From: Verrucomicrobiaceae bacterium
Lineage (GTDB): Bacteria; Verrucomicrobiota; Verrucomicrobiia; Verrucomicrobiales; Verrucomicrobiaceae
Length of the DNA stretch: 64,000 nt
Assembly: GCA_016713245.1 (NCBI GenBank)
Contig: JADJPM010000004.1
Coordinates: 2,604,001-2,668,000, forward strand
Direction: 5' to 3'
Both the position numbers and the translations under genes were made by a program. This document shows positions 42,203-50,990 of the stretch, piece by piece. The first letter of the stretch is position 1. Every line of letters starts with the position of its first letter. The notes below the pieces were generated by a model. It saw only the letters and a program-made list of their open reading frames with translations. It was not told the origin of the DNA and made no database searches.

Positions 42203-42847
42203 ATGCCCTCAGTCATCACCATCGACGGCCCCGCCGCGTCCGGCAAAAGCAGCATCGCACGTCTCGTTGCGAAGCAACTCGGCTACACCTTCGTCGGCAC
42301 CGGAAACATGTATCGTGCCTTCACTTGGGCCGTGCTGAACCGTGGCATTGATCCTGGCGATGCCGCTGCCGTTGTGGCCGTGCTCCCATCCATCGTTTTT
42401 GAATGTCCCGTCAGCGATGGGCAAACGCATGTTCGTCTCGACGGCCATGATTTGACCGCCGATCAGCTCAACAGCGATGCGGTCAATGCCGCCGTGTCCC
42501 TTGTCGCTCGTGTGCCGGAAGTGCGCACCCGCCTCGTCGCCGATCAGCGTGCTCTCATCCGCCTCGGCTCGCTCGTCATGGAGGGCAGAGACATTGGCAG
42601 CGTCGTCTTTCCCGATAGCCCCTTTAAAATCTACATTGATGCTTCGGAGGAGGTTCGCGCCTCCCGCCGCCGCGCCCAAGGCCAGGCGGATAACCTCGCC
42701 GAGCGTGATCGCATCGACAAAGCTCGCAAATCCAGCCCGCTCGTGGTGCCTGACGGTGCCACACTCATCGACAACTCCGCCATCACGCTCGATGAAGCTG
42801 TTCAGCTGGTGCTTCAGGCGCTGAATGAACGCGGTTTGAAAAGCTGA
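42203..42847 (+). CDS. cmk: Cytidylate kinase
   Basis: A 214-residue kinase that makes CDP/dCDP from CMP/dCMP. The P-loop GPAASGKSS is at residues 8-16. The YTFVGTGNMYRAFTWAV segment, the LVMEGRDIGSVVFPD NMP-binding loop and the basic EVRASRRRAQGQ lid are all present. Length is standard for the E. coli-like type. It lies right after aroA, as in several phyla, and ends just before an inverted repeat. Confidence 0.95.
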   Translation: MPSVITIDGPAASGKSSIARLVAKQLGYTFVGTGNMYRAFTWAVLNRGIDPGDAAAVVAVLPSIVFECPVSDGQTHVRLDGHDLTADQLNSDAVNAAVSLVARVPEVRTRLVADQRALIRLGSLVMEGRDIGSVVFPDSPFKIYIDASEEVRASRRRAQGQADNLAERDRIDKARKSSPLVVPDGATLIDNSAITLDEAVQLVLQALNERGLKS

Positions 42848-42865
42848 GCGGCATTGGCCGTGTTC

Positions 42866-42923
42866 GTAGTTCGGGCTTTAGCCCGTTCTGGTGCCTCGAA
42901 TCGCGGCCTGAAGGCCGAACTAC
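42866..42923. repeat. Inverted repeat with GGGCTTTAGCCC core
   Basis: Arms GTAGTTCGGGCTTTAGCCCG (42866-42885) and CGGCCTGAAGGCCGAACTAC (42904-42923) are complementary at 17 of 20 positions. It shares the GGCTTTAGCC palindrome with the repeat at 4690-4759. It lies between cmk and the small gene downstream of nadA, which converge, and may terminate both. Confidence 0.8.
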
Positions 42924-43026
42924 AAGCATCTGCACCGTCACACGCACACCGCGTTCTGAGAAATGTGGGCCAGCTCTTTTCGCGGAGCGAGATGGCCACT
43001 TTGCTTCGCCAGCGCGGCGCTGACTG

Positions 43027-43188
43027 TTACTTCACCGCCTTTTCGACGGCCTCGTGACGCACGACCGTGGTTTTTCCCACGAGCCACATCAGGCCCAGCG
43101 TGCCAGACAGCACGAGCGCCGCAGCCAACAGCGTCCAGAAACCTGGCACGAGCGGCTTGGTCATTCGGCGATTGCGTCTTCTGGCCAT
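43027..43188 (-). CDS. 53-residue single-pass membrane protein after nadA
   Basis: A small frame starting at ATG 43188 encodes 53 residues: a basic N-terminus (MARRRNRRMTKP), one hydrophobic helix (about residues 16-37, WTLLAAALVLSGTLGLMWLVG), and a short charged tail (RHEAVEKAVK). It begins 13 bp after the nadA stop on the same strand, so it is probably co-transcribed. The positive-inside rule puts its N-terminus in the cytoplasm. No homologue is recognised. Confidence 0.6.
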   Translation of the reverse strand: MARRRNRRMTKPLVPGFWTLLAAALVLSGTLGLMWLVGKTTVVRHEAVEKAVK

Positions 43189-43201
43189 GAGGGGCGTTGA
43201 T

Positions 43202-44137
43202 TCAGGTTTTGCTCAGCTCCAGCATGCGGAGAATAGGCTTCTCAGCACGGGCGCGGAGGTCTTCCGGCATCTCGACGGTGGGAGTGAGATCGCGGAGAGC
43301 ATCATGCAGCTTTTGAAGCGTGTTGAGCTTCATGTAACGGCAGTCCGCACAGGCACAATGGCCGGTGGGGCCAGGAATAAAAGTTTTTCCAGGCACCTCA
43401 CGCTCCAGGCGATGCAGCATGCCGCTCTCCGTCACGATGATGAAGGTTCTCGCAGGGCTGTTGCGGCAGTAGCCCAACATTTTTTCCGTGCTGCACACCT
43501 CGTCCGCCAGCATGCGCACGGCGTAGGTGCATTCGGGGTGCGCCACCACCTTCGCATCGGGATGCTTGTCCTTGATCGCCTGGATGCTATCGCGGGTGAA
43601 TTCGACGTGGACGTAGCACGCGCCCTTCCAGAGCTCCATTTTCCGGCCCGTCTGCTCCATGACCCAGGAACCGAGATTTTGATCCGGCACGAAAAGGATG
43701 GGGCGATCCTTGGGCGCAGCCTCCACGATCTTCACGGCATTGCCGCTGGTGCAGATGCAATCACTCAGCGCCTTCACGTGACCACTGCAGTTGATGTAGG
43801 CGATGACGTAGTAGTTCTTGGCGGCGTTCGCTTTTAAAAAAGCCTCCAACTGCGGCCCTGGGCAGCTCTGCTCCAAGGAGCATCCCGCATCGCGATCTGG
43901 CAAAATGACGGTTTTCGAGGGATTCACGATTTTCGCCGTCTCGGCCATGAAATGCACGCCGCAGAAGGCGATCACATCCGCTGGCGTGTCTTTGGCCTTG
44001 TAAGCGAGCCCGAGTGAATCTCCCACAAAGTCGGCAATCTCCTGGATGGCTTTGTCCTGGTAGTTGTGAGCGAGGATGACGGCATTGCGCTCTTTTTTGA
44101 GGCGAAGGATTTCAGCGACGAGGTCGGGGGCGGGCAT
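43202..44137 (-). CDS. nadA: NadA, quinolinate synthase
   Basis: A 311-residue iron-sulfur enzyme that condenses iminoaspartate with dihydroxyacetone phosphate to quinolinate in NAD synthesis. The three-domain pseudo-repeat is recognisable through LAHNYQD, the VHFMAETAKI loop and the PECTYAV and ADCRYMKL segments. The likely cluster cysteines are Cys117 (YINCSG), Cys203 (HPEC) and Cys266 (CADCRYM). nadB and nadC are not in the window. A small membrane-protein gene follows it closely. It diverges from opcA, 100 bp away. Confidence 0.95.
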   Translation of the reverse strand: MPAPDLVAEILRLKKERNAVILAHNYQDKAIQEIADFVGDSLGLAYKAKDTPADVIAFCGVHFMAETAKIVNPSKTVILPDRDAGCSLEQSCPGPQLEAFLKANAAKNYYVIAYINCSGHVKALSDCICTSGNAVKIVEAAPKDRPILFVPDQNLGSWVMEQTGRKMELWKGACYVHVEFTRDSIQAIKDKHPDAKVVAHPECTYAVRMLADEVCSTEKMLGYCRNSPARTFIIVTESGMLHRLEREVPGKTFIPGPTGHCACADCRYMKLNTLQKLHDALRDLTPTVEMPEDLRARAEKPILRMLELSKT

Positions 44138-44237
44138 GACTCATGGGTGAGCATCGAAGGAAGCCCCGTTCAACCCCGAACATGAAGCCAGTGCAGGACT
44201 TTCTTGTTTCCTCGCCTGTCCTCTCCAGTCTGCCGCC

Positions 44238-45242
44238 ATGTCCCCCGCCCTCTCCGAACCCATGGACGTCTCTCGCCTCGGCCTTGAAACGCCCATCAGC
44301 GGCATCGGCCGCTCCTTGAACCAACTTTGGGAAGGCGATGAGGCCAAAACACGCGCCTCGCTCATCAATCTGGCCATTTACCCCGAGGATAGCGCCGTAC
44401 TGGCCGATGATCACGCGATGCTCGAAAAGGTGGCCGCTGAGCACGCCTGCCGTGCCATGCTCATCCTCGCCCTGCCGAAGGTGCAGCCGCCCCGTGCCCG
44501 CTCGTGGATCCAGGCTCTCTGCCGCCCGTATCAGGGTAAACAAGCCGTTTGCAGCGAGCAGATCACCTTCATCCTCGAAGGTGGCGATGCCGCTCAGGTG
44601 CAAAACCTCGTCTTTGCCCACCTCGACTCCGATCTCCCCCTCGTCGTCTGGTGGCAGGCCGACCTCACCAAGAACTTCGAAGAGCGCTTTTACTCCCGCA
44701 TCGACACGCTCATCATCGACAGTTCACGCTGGAGCGATCCCGCCCGCCAATTCGATGCCCTCCTCAAGGTGAAGGCCGAAAATACCGATCTCGACATCCG
44801 TGACCTCGCTTGGACCCGTTCTCACTTCATGCGCACCGCCTTGGCGAGTTGCTTCCAGGATGCCTCCGCACGGCAAAACCTCTCCAAACTCCGAACCATG
44901 CGCATCACCCACATCCGTGGCCAGCGCACCACCGCCCTGCTGCTCGCTGTATGGATTAACAAACGCCTCGGAGCCTCCTTGAAGCTCGATCTCGTCGAAA
45001 AAGACAGCGGCCCCGCTCTTCAGAGCCTCGTCCTCGAAGGCGAGGGCCTCCGTGGTGAAGTGCGCCGTGATTGCGATTCCCGCTTCATCCACGTCTGCTC
45101 CACCTGTGGCGAGCATTCCCACAAGGAACTCCTCCCCGCCGATGTCGATAGCGATGCCGAGCTGGTCAATGAACAGCTCAGCCGCTACCGTGGCAGCACC
45201 CTTTATTCGAGCATGTTGCCGTTCGTTCGAAGCCTAGTGTGA
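44238..45242 (+). CDS. opcA: OpcA-family glucose-6-phosphate dehydrogenase assembly protein
   Basis: A 334-residue soluble protein of the OpcA family, which in cyanobacteria and actinobacteria activates or assembles glucose-6-phosphate dehydrogenase. Landmarks are the RASLINLAIYP start, LPLVVWWQADL in the centre, TRSHFMRTALASCFQD, and the late RLGASLKLDLVEKD. The dehydrogenase gene (zwf) is not in the window. It is followed by two unknown genes on the same strand and diverges from nadA. Confidence 0.88.
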   Translation: MSPALSEPMDVSRLGLETPISGIGRSLNQLWEGDEAKTRASLINLAIYPEDSAVLADDHAMLEKVAAEHACRAMLILALPKVQPPRARSWIQALCRPYQGKQAVCSEQITFILEGGDAAQVQNLVFAHLDSDLPLVVWWQADLTKNFEERFYSRIDTLIIDSSRWSDPARQFDALLKVKAENTDLDIRDLAWTRSHFMRTALASCFQDASARQNLSKLRTMRITHIRGQRTTALLLAVWINKRLGASLKLDLVEKDSGPALQSLVLEGEGLRGEVRRDCDSRFIHVCSTCGEHSHKELLPADVDSDAELVNEQLSRYRGSTLYSSMLPFVRSLV

Positions 45243-45306
45243 GAAAACACCCTCATTCCCGCTCCTCCCGCTGGAAATCCCAAACCGCCCTCGTATCATC
45301 GCCCCC

Positions 45307-46179
45307 ATGATCCCCGGCCCCCTTGCCCGTTTTTCGCTTCCTCTGGCGCTTTTCACCGCGCTGGCGCTTCCGCTTGTCGGCCAGGACACGACGCCACCGC
45401 CCGCTCCACCACCGCCGGGTGCCAAAATGCCCATCCCCGAGGATGTGGTGGGGGATGAACATGTGCGGGAGGAATTCGGCGTGAACGAATTCACCACGCC
45501 CTCCATCCGCAAGCTCTTCGACATGCTCAACAAGGTGGGAAAGCTCAAGTATGACGATTTGAAGCGTACTTTTACCGATAAGACGCCAGCGGACCGCGTC
45601 ATCGTCTCCCTCGGACTCGGCACCCTCATCGCCGATGGTTTCCTCATCGTGCAGACCGAGAAGGTGGACGAAATGGAATTCGTGGGTCGAGCGATGATCA
45701 AATATGGCAAAGCCCTCGGCGTAGGCGGCCGCATGAATAAGCACACGCAGAGCCTCTTCGAGCATAGCCTCCGTGGTGAATGGGATAGCCTCAAAGAAGA
45801 ACTCGCACGCACCCAGGCCGATGTGGAGGCTGAAATGGTCATGCTGCGGGATGTCGATATCGCCCACCTCATCAGCCTTGGAGGCTGGCTGCGGGCTTTG
45901 GAAATGGCCACACGCACCATCGCGCTCGATTACGCCGAGGAAAAGACCCGCCAGCTCACCCGTCGTGACATCCTCGAATACTACCTCAGCAGCCTCGATA
46001 GCCTGCATCCCTCCCTTTTGAAGAACCAAAACCTCATCGACCTTCGCAAAGGCATCGAAGAGATGCTGCCCATGGTCGATGTCCCCGAAGGCAAGGCCCT
46101 CACTCACGACGAGATCAAAAAACTCAGCGAGAAGGCCTCCGCGCTCTCGCACATCATCACGGATAAGATGAAGGGCTGA
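45307..46179 (+). CDS. Exported helical protein, unknown
   Basis: A 290-residue protein with a signal peptide (MIPGPLARFSLPLALFTALALPLVG) and a proline-rich segment after it (TTPPPAPPPPGAK). The rest is largely helical: TPSIRKLFDMLNKVGKLKYDDLKRTF, then SLFEHSLRGEWDSLKEELARTQADVEAEM. I do not recognise the domain. It starts 64 bp after opcA. The next gene, 24 bp later, is another uncharacterised protein, so an operon of unknown purpose is possible. Confidence 0.72.
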   Translation: MIPGPLARFSLPLALFTALALPLVGQDTTPPPAPPPPGAKMPIPEDVVGDEHVREEFGVNEFTTPSIRKLFDMLNKVGKLKYDDLKRTFTDKTPADRVIVSLGLGTLIADGFLIVQTEKVDEMEFVGRAMIKYGKALGVGGRMNKHTQSLFEHSLRGEWDSLKEELARTQADVEAEMVMLRDVDIAHLISLGGWLRALEMATRTIALDYAEEKTRQLTRRDILEYYLSSLDSLHPSLLKNQNLIDLRKGIEEMLPMVDVPEGKALTHDEIKKLSEKASALSHIITDKMKG

Positions 46180-46203
46180 TCCCCCGCCCTTCCACGCACC
46201 CCC

Positions 46204-46692
46204 ATGACCAGCCTCACACCGGAACAACGCCAGCAAATCGCCACTTGGGCGGCTGAAGGTGCGAACCTGAACCAGATTCAGGACCGCCTCCGCAACGAAC
46301 TCGGCATCAGCCTCACCTACATGGAGGCACGCCTGCTCATTCTCGAACTCGAAGTGAAAATTCAGGAAAAGGCCCGCGAGAAGCCGCCTGAAGAGCAGCC
46401 CAAGCCCACCCCTGCCACGGAGGCCTCCGAAGGTGATCTCCAAGATACCGAATTCGAACAGCCAGCCGGCCCCGCCAGCTCATTGAAGGTCACCGTGGAT
46501 GAATTGCCCCTCGAAGGCGCGATCATCAGTGGCCGCGCCACCTTCAGCGATGGCAATACCGCCATGTGGTTCATGGATCAGACGGGCCGCTTCGGCATGC
46601 GCGGCCCCGCCCCCGGCTATCAACCGCCCGCGGCGGACATCCCCGCCTTCCAAGCAGAGCTCGACAACCTCCTCAGCCTCCGCGGCTTCTAA
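46204..46692 (+). CDS. Two-part cytoplasmic protein, unknown
   Basis: A 162-residue protein. Residues 1-65 are a helical region with a possible helix-turn-helix-like start (LTPEQRQQIATWAAEGANLNQIQDRL) that could bind nucleic acid. A proline/glutamate-rich linker (about 60-90) follows, then a small beta-rich part (about 95-160; SLKVTVDELPLEGAIISGRATF, then AMWFMDQTGRFGM). No signal peptide is seen. I cannot name the family. It follows the exported helical protein gene and precedes trpG/pabA. Confidence 0.7.
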   Translation: MTSLTPEQRQQIATWAAEGANLNQIQDRLRNELGISLTYMEARLLILELEVKIQEKAREKPPEEQPKPTPATEASEGDLQDTEFEQPAGPASSLKVTVDELPLEGAIISGRATFSDGNTAMWFMDQTGRFGMRGPAPGYQPPAADIPAFQAELDNLLSLRGF

Positions 46693-46695
46693 ACT

Positions 46696-46716
46696 CGGAA
46701 CCAAGAACCTGGAACT
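46696..46716. repeat. GAAC-type heptamer repeats in the trpG/pabA leader
   Basis: CGGAACC, AAGAACC and TGGAACT lie in 7-base register just after the previous stop codon and 9 bases before the ATG at 46725. The tract occupies the ribosome-binding region. Confidence 0.7.
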
Positions 46717-46724
46717 TCGCCAGC

Positions 46725-47294
46725 ATGCTCCTCATCATCGACAACTACGACTCCTTCACCTACAACCTCGTCCAATACTTTGGCGAGATGGGAGCCGTCA
46801 TGGAAATCCGCCGCAATGATCAGGTCACGCTCGATGAGATCGAAAAGCTGCGCCCGGACCACATCTGCATCTCCCCCGGCCCCTGCACCCCGAAGGAGGC
46901 AGGCATCAGTTGCGCCGTGATCGAGCGTTTTGGGCCATCCATCCCACTGCTCGGCGTTTGCCTGGGTCATCAGGCCATCGGCCATGTCTTCGGTGGCGAT
47001 GTCGTGCGAGCGGATCGCCTCATGCATGGCAAAACCTCCATGATCCGTCATCACGGCACCTCCGTCTTCAAAGACATGCCGGAGCCCTTCGAGGCCACGC
47101 GATACCATTCCCTGCTCGTGAAGCGTGCCACCCTTCCCTCCTGCCTCGAAATCACGGCCACATGCAGCGATGACGAATCGGAGATCATGGGCCTGCGCCA
47201 CAAGGAACTGCCCATCCACGGCGTGCAGTTTCACCCCGAGTCCATCCTCACCCAGGAAGGCAAAAAGCTCCTGCGGAACTTCCTCGACATGTGA
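46725..47294 (+). CDS. trpG: Anthranilate/aminodeoxychorismate synthase glutamine amidotransferase subunit
   Basis: A 189-residue class I glutaminase that supplies ammonia to TrpE or PabB. The triad is Cys79 in GVCLGHQAIG, His170 and Glu172 in HGVQFHPES, with the MLLIIDNYDSFTYNLVQYFGE start being diagnostic. TrpG and PabA cannot be separated by sequence alone, and one gene may serve both. The partner (trpE or pabB) is not in the window. The Met at 46725 is the right start: upstream codons in the longer frame read through a heptamer repeat. Confidence 0.93.
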   Translation: MLLIIDNYDSFTYNLVQYFGEMGAVMEIRRNDQVTLDEIEKLRPDHICISPGPCTPKEAGISCAVIERFGPSIPLLGVCLGHQAIGHVFGGDVVRADRLMHGKTSMIRHHGTSVFKDMPEPFEATRYHSLLVKRATLPSCLEITATCSDDESEIMGLRHKELPIHGVQFHPESILTQEGKKLLRNFLDM

Positions 47295-47303
47295 GGACCT
47301 CGT

Positions 47304-50300
47304 TCAAGGCACCGGGGTGGCCTTCAGCATGAAGAACTTCTTCCCAGAACTGTGCGGGAGGCGCACGCGGCGCAGCACGATGTTCCCTGCCTGCGAAACA
47401 AACTCGCTGGTGGTATCCGCCCAGGTGCTCAGATCATCAGAAAGCCTTGGCGTGATGAGCAGATCGGTCTTGGAGAGATCGGTCGAGTAATGGAAGAAGC
47501 TCTCGTTGCCAGCGAGCTGCGAGGAAATGGGCTGTGTGAAGTCCACCACCACCGGCGAGGTGCCGAAGGCGTATTCGTAGAAGTTGCTGAAGCCATCGCC
47601 ATCGTAATCAGCCTGTGGACCGGTGAGAAGACCATTGCCGAGTTGATGCACGGGAAAGAGATTGGCGACCCATTGGGTATAGGGCGGGCCGGTGGCAAAG
47701 GCGGGTGTGTAGGCGATGGAATCCAGCCAGCAGGCATCGAGACCGTCGATGACGGCTTCGTTCTTGATGTAACGCCAGCGCAGCATGTGCTGACCGGCTG
47801 GCACGTTGTAGGTCTGCTGCGCCCAAGGAAGATTATTGCCTGCGCTGTGACCGCTGATCTGATTTTGGATCGTTTCGTCGATCTCGAAGCGGAAGAAGTC
47901 TCCGCCCGCCTGCGAGGAAACAGTCCACCAAAAAGACACCGTGCCCGGTCCCGTCACCTGAGTCTCGATGACGCTGCTGCGACCGTGATCGAGAATGATC
48001 GGGCTGATGAAGGCATCCACGCCATCAATGGTGCGGCGGTTTTGCAAGGGCCAGGCCTGGGCGCTGGGCATGCTCCAGGTGAGGTTCGGATTATCCACGG
48101 TATTGCCGATGAGCTGCTGCACGTCTTGAACCTCGATTTGATCGAGCCACATGCCGTCATAGCCGTAGCTGATGCTTTCGTTCTTGGTGTAATTCCAACG
48201 CACTGTGTGCTGGCCCGGCGGGACGTAGAAACCAAGAAGTCGCCAGAGGTGCGTGTCCTCGCTGTACCACAGCTCTTCACCATCAATGGTGAAGCGGAAG
48301 TAATCTCCACCGAACTCGGACTGGAGCTGGAACCAGAAGTTGATGTAGGCGGGGCCGGTGACAGTGGTTTCGAGCCAACTCTGCTGACTGTGCGTGATCC
48401 ATCCGCTCTCGACGGAATCCACGCCATCATGGTTGTCGGTATTGGAGAGAGTCCAAGGCAGATTTCCGCCCGTGGTGAAGATGAGCTGCGAGTTATCCAC
48501 GGCTTGGGCGATGGCCGAAGCGGCAGAAGTGATGGTGAGCGAAAGCGTCTTGTTGTCCGTGCCATCGGCATTCGTGGCGGAGATAGGAATGCTGAAGCTG
48601 CCGATCGAGGTCGGCGTGCCGCTGATGAGGCCGCTGGCATTCACGCTGAGGCCTGGGGGCAGATTCGTGGCAGTGAAGCTGGAGGGAGAGTTCGTGGCGG
48701 CAATCTGGTAGTTGAAGACCACATTCAACACGGCTTCAGCGGTCAGCGGGCTGGTAATCACGGGCGGTGTGGGCAGTCGCGGACCAATGGTGAGCACGAG
48801 CGTGGCGGTGCCGGTGCCGAGGAAGTTCGTTGCCCCGATGGTGACGTTGAACGTGCCCTCCTGCGTGGGGCTGCCCTGAATGAATCCGCTGCTGCTAAGA
48901 CTGAGGCCAGCAGGAAGACCGGAGGCGCTAAACGACTGCGGATTGTTCGAGGCGGTAATCTGGTAGCTGAAAGGTGATTCGACATTGCCTGCACCGCTCA
49001 AGACGCTGCTGATCACCGGCGGCGCAGTGGGCGCGGCGGTGTTCGTGCCATACAGCGTCAGCGTGGCTGCGGTGAGGGTGCCGAGATTTCCAGCGAGGGT
49101 ATCGCTGACCGTCACCGTCCAGTTACCGGAGGCGTTTTCGCCCCAATGACGAATGGAGGAGAAGGTCCAGTCCATGTTCAAGTTCACATCGGTGGTGTGA
49201 GCGACGAACAGCTTGCTCACGGTGCCTGCTGGAGAGGTGAGGGTGACGTTCATGTCACCGCGTTTGCCATGCGTCGCAGCGATGTGGACGGTGGCCTGCT
49301 CCACCCGCATGAAGACATTGCCAGGAACGGTGAAGGTGTGTGTCACGCCGGTGCTGCTGCCGTCCGGGATGGCTGCGGAAAGACCGGCCTGAGCGATCTG
49401 CTGCGTGACCTGCGGCCCGAGATTCGTCCAGCCAGCCGCCATCGTCACGGCCGCTTGCGCATTGATCATGCCGCCGCCGTAGTCGTGATTCACATGGTAG
49501 CCCGCGCCGTTGTTCACCCAGTCCGCATGGGTGGGATTCACCTTCGTGGCGCTGCGCAGGAGGATCTCCTTCACATCACGCCAGCCGAGAGAGGGATTGC
49601 TTTGCAGCAGCAGGGCCACCACTCCGGCAGCGAGTGGCGTGGCCGAGGAGGTGCCGCCAAAGCTGTGCGTGTAGCTGCTGTTCGTCGTGGTCGTGGTGAT
49701 GCCGCGATGACCGCTGGCGCTGTCATTCGATGGGGCGCAGACGAGCACGTTCGCCCCCGGCTCGGAGTAGGCACTGCGGATGCCAGTGTCATTCACGGCG
49801 GCCACAGAGAGCGTGTAGATCGAATTCGCGTAGCCGTCGTAGTTGGAATTGTCTTGCACATCCCCGCCATTGCCAGCGGCCCACAGCCAGATGGAGCCTT
49901 TGCCACCTCGGCCGATGCTCGCCCCATTCGCGAGAGCTTGTTTCACCAGCGGACCCGCATCACGCAGATCGCGGCCATCATCGCTGGGGCCCCAGGAATT
50001 GCTGTAGAGGTCGATGATGTCATTCCGCCAGGTCAAAGCATCCGCCTCTTGGGCATCGCTGACGGCGGCGGCGATCAAGCGAAGGCCCACGAGCGTGGCA
50101 TTCGGCGCGGAGCCGGAGGTGCCAGCCCCATTATTCCCACGAGCACCTGCCACACCGGCGCAGGCCGTGCCATGCGTATCGGAGCTGGGATTTCCCGTGG
50201 GATCATCCGGCGTCGCATCATTCCAATCGTGGTCATTGGCGATGTCTGCATTCGGCGAGAGATCCGGATGCGCCACCTCCAGGCCATCATCCACGATGCC

Positions 50301-50990
50301 GATGCGGATGCCCGTGCCGGTGTAGCTATCCCACGTCGTCGTCACATTCGCGTCGATGCCCGCCGTGCCGGGGGATTGGCCGGTGTTGCGCAGATGCCAT
50401 TGGTAACTCGGATTGCCCGCGTTGTAGGAGAAGAAAGGATCGTTCGGGATGAGGCGACGCTTCATCTGACGAGCGAGCTGCGGCTGCACGGAGATCACAC
50501 CGGGCATCGCTTTCAGCCGCTCCAGCACCGTCAGCGCATCCCCCGCGCCGCGCAGCGTCAGCAACACATGCCCTGGGGCATAGCGGAGCCTTTCGATGCC
50601 TACGGCACCGATCTGAGAGCCTGCGGCATTCACATCAAATCCCGCAGGCACCTCGATGAGCACCTTTCGAGTCAGGATGCGCCGATTGTCCTCGTCGTGT
50701 GGCTTGCCCGCCTCATACAAAATGATGTCCTGAGCCACGCCGGAGGCCTTTTCCTTGGCTTGAGCCTGCCGTCGCACGTCACCGAAATCCTTCGCCGCCT
50801 TCGCCATCTTTGCGGCGCGTTCCTTTCCGCCTCCCGGCTTCTCTGACAGTTCATCGAGAGCCAACTCAAAGCGCCTGCTGCGCCCACCATCGCGGAGATC
50901 AAAGGTCGTGCGCCCTTCCAGGCTCGTCGCCTGCTGCCCCATCGCGAAAAGCGGAAAACAGAGGGCGAGCAGGAGAGGCAGTTTTTTCAT
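47304..50990 (-). CDS. Giant secreted subtilase with P-domain and Ig-like repeats
   Basis: A 1228-residue exported protein, starting at Met 50990 with a Sec signal (MKKLPLLLALCFPLFAMGQQ). After a prodomain (about 20-180) comes an S8 catalytic domain (about 190-480): Asp near 234 (IGIVDDGLEVAHPDL), His near 272 (HGTACAGVAG) and Ser near 446 (GGTSSATPLAAG). A P-domain of the proprotein-convertase kind (about 530-660, GDMNVTLTSPAGT, WGENASGNWTVTVSD) follows, then two He_PIG-type Ig-like repeats (PPVIT... FSYQIAAT, GLPAGLSLSSSG). Two repeated jelly-roll-like modules follow (YDGMWLDQIEV, LDACWLDSIAY). The C-terminus, with DYDGDGFSNFYEYAFGTSP, is a calcium-binding dockerin-like tail common in Verrucomicrobia. 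It converges with trpG by 9 bp. Confidence 0.92.
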   Translation of the reverse strand: MKKLPLLLALCFPLFAMGQQATSLEGRTTFDLRDGGRSRRFELALDELSEKPGGGKERAAKMAKAAKDFGDVRRQAQAKEKASGVAQDIILYEAGKPHDEDNRRILTRKVLIEVPAGFDVNAAGSQIGAVGIERLRYAPGHVLLTLRGAGDALTVLERLKAMPGVISVQPQLARQMKRRLIPNDPFFSYNAGNPSYQWHLRNTGQSPGTAGIDANVTTTWDSYTGTGIRIGIVDDGLEVAHPDLSPNADIANDHDWNDATPDDPTGNPSSDTHGTACAGVAGARGNNGAGTSGSAPNATLVGLRLIAAAVSDAQEADALTWRNDIIDLYSNSWGPSDDGRDLRDAGPLVKQALANGASIGRGGKGSIWLWAAGNGGDVQDNSNYDGYANSIYTLSVAAVNDTGIRSAYSEPGANVLVCAPSNDSASGHRGITTTTTNSSYTHSFGGTSSATPLAAGVVALLLQSNPSLGWRDVKEILLRSATKVNPTHADWVNNGAGYHVNHDYGGGMINAQAAVTMAAGWTNLGPQVTQQIAQAGLSAAIPDGSSTGVTHTFTVPGNVFMRVEQATVHIAATHGKRGDMNVTLTSPAGTVSKLFVAHTTDVNLNMDWTFSSIRHWGENASGNWTVTVSDTLAGNLGTLTAATLTLYGTNTAAPTAPPVISSVLSGAGNVESPFSYQITASNNPQSFSASGLPAGLSLSSSGFIQGSPTQEGTFNVTIGATNFLGTGTATLVLTIGPRLPTPPVITSPLTAEAVLNVVFNYQIAATNSPSSFTATNLPPGLSVNASGLISGTPTSIGSFSIPISATNADGTDNKTLSLTITSAASAIAQAVDNSQLIFTTGGNLPWTLSNTDNHDGVDSVESGWITHSQQSWLETTVTGPAYINFWFQLQSEFGGDYFRFTIDGEELWYSEDTHLWRLLGFYVPPGQHTVRWNYTKNESISYGYDGMWLDQIEVQDVQQLIGNTVDNPNLTWSMPSAQAWPLQNRRTIDGVDAFISPIILDHGRSSVIETQVTGPGTVSFWWTVSSQAGGDFFRFEIDETIQNQISGHSAGNNLPWAQQTYNVPAGQHMLRWRYIKNEAVIDGLDACWLDSIAYTPAFATGPPYTQWVANLFPVHQLGNGLLTGPQADYDGDGFSNFYEYAFGTSPVVVDFTQPISSQLAGNESFFHYSTDLSKTDLLITPRLSDDLSTWADTTSEFVSQAGNIVLRRVRLPHSSGKKFFMLKATPVP

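Noticed and set aside
47352..50846. 541- and 566-codon frames opposite the giant subtilase
   Set aside because: Composition is dominated by Arg, Ala, Gly and His with no motif; the opposite strand has a complete catalytic triad and domain order.
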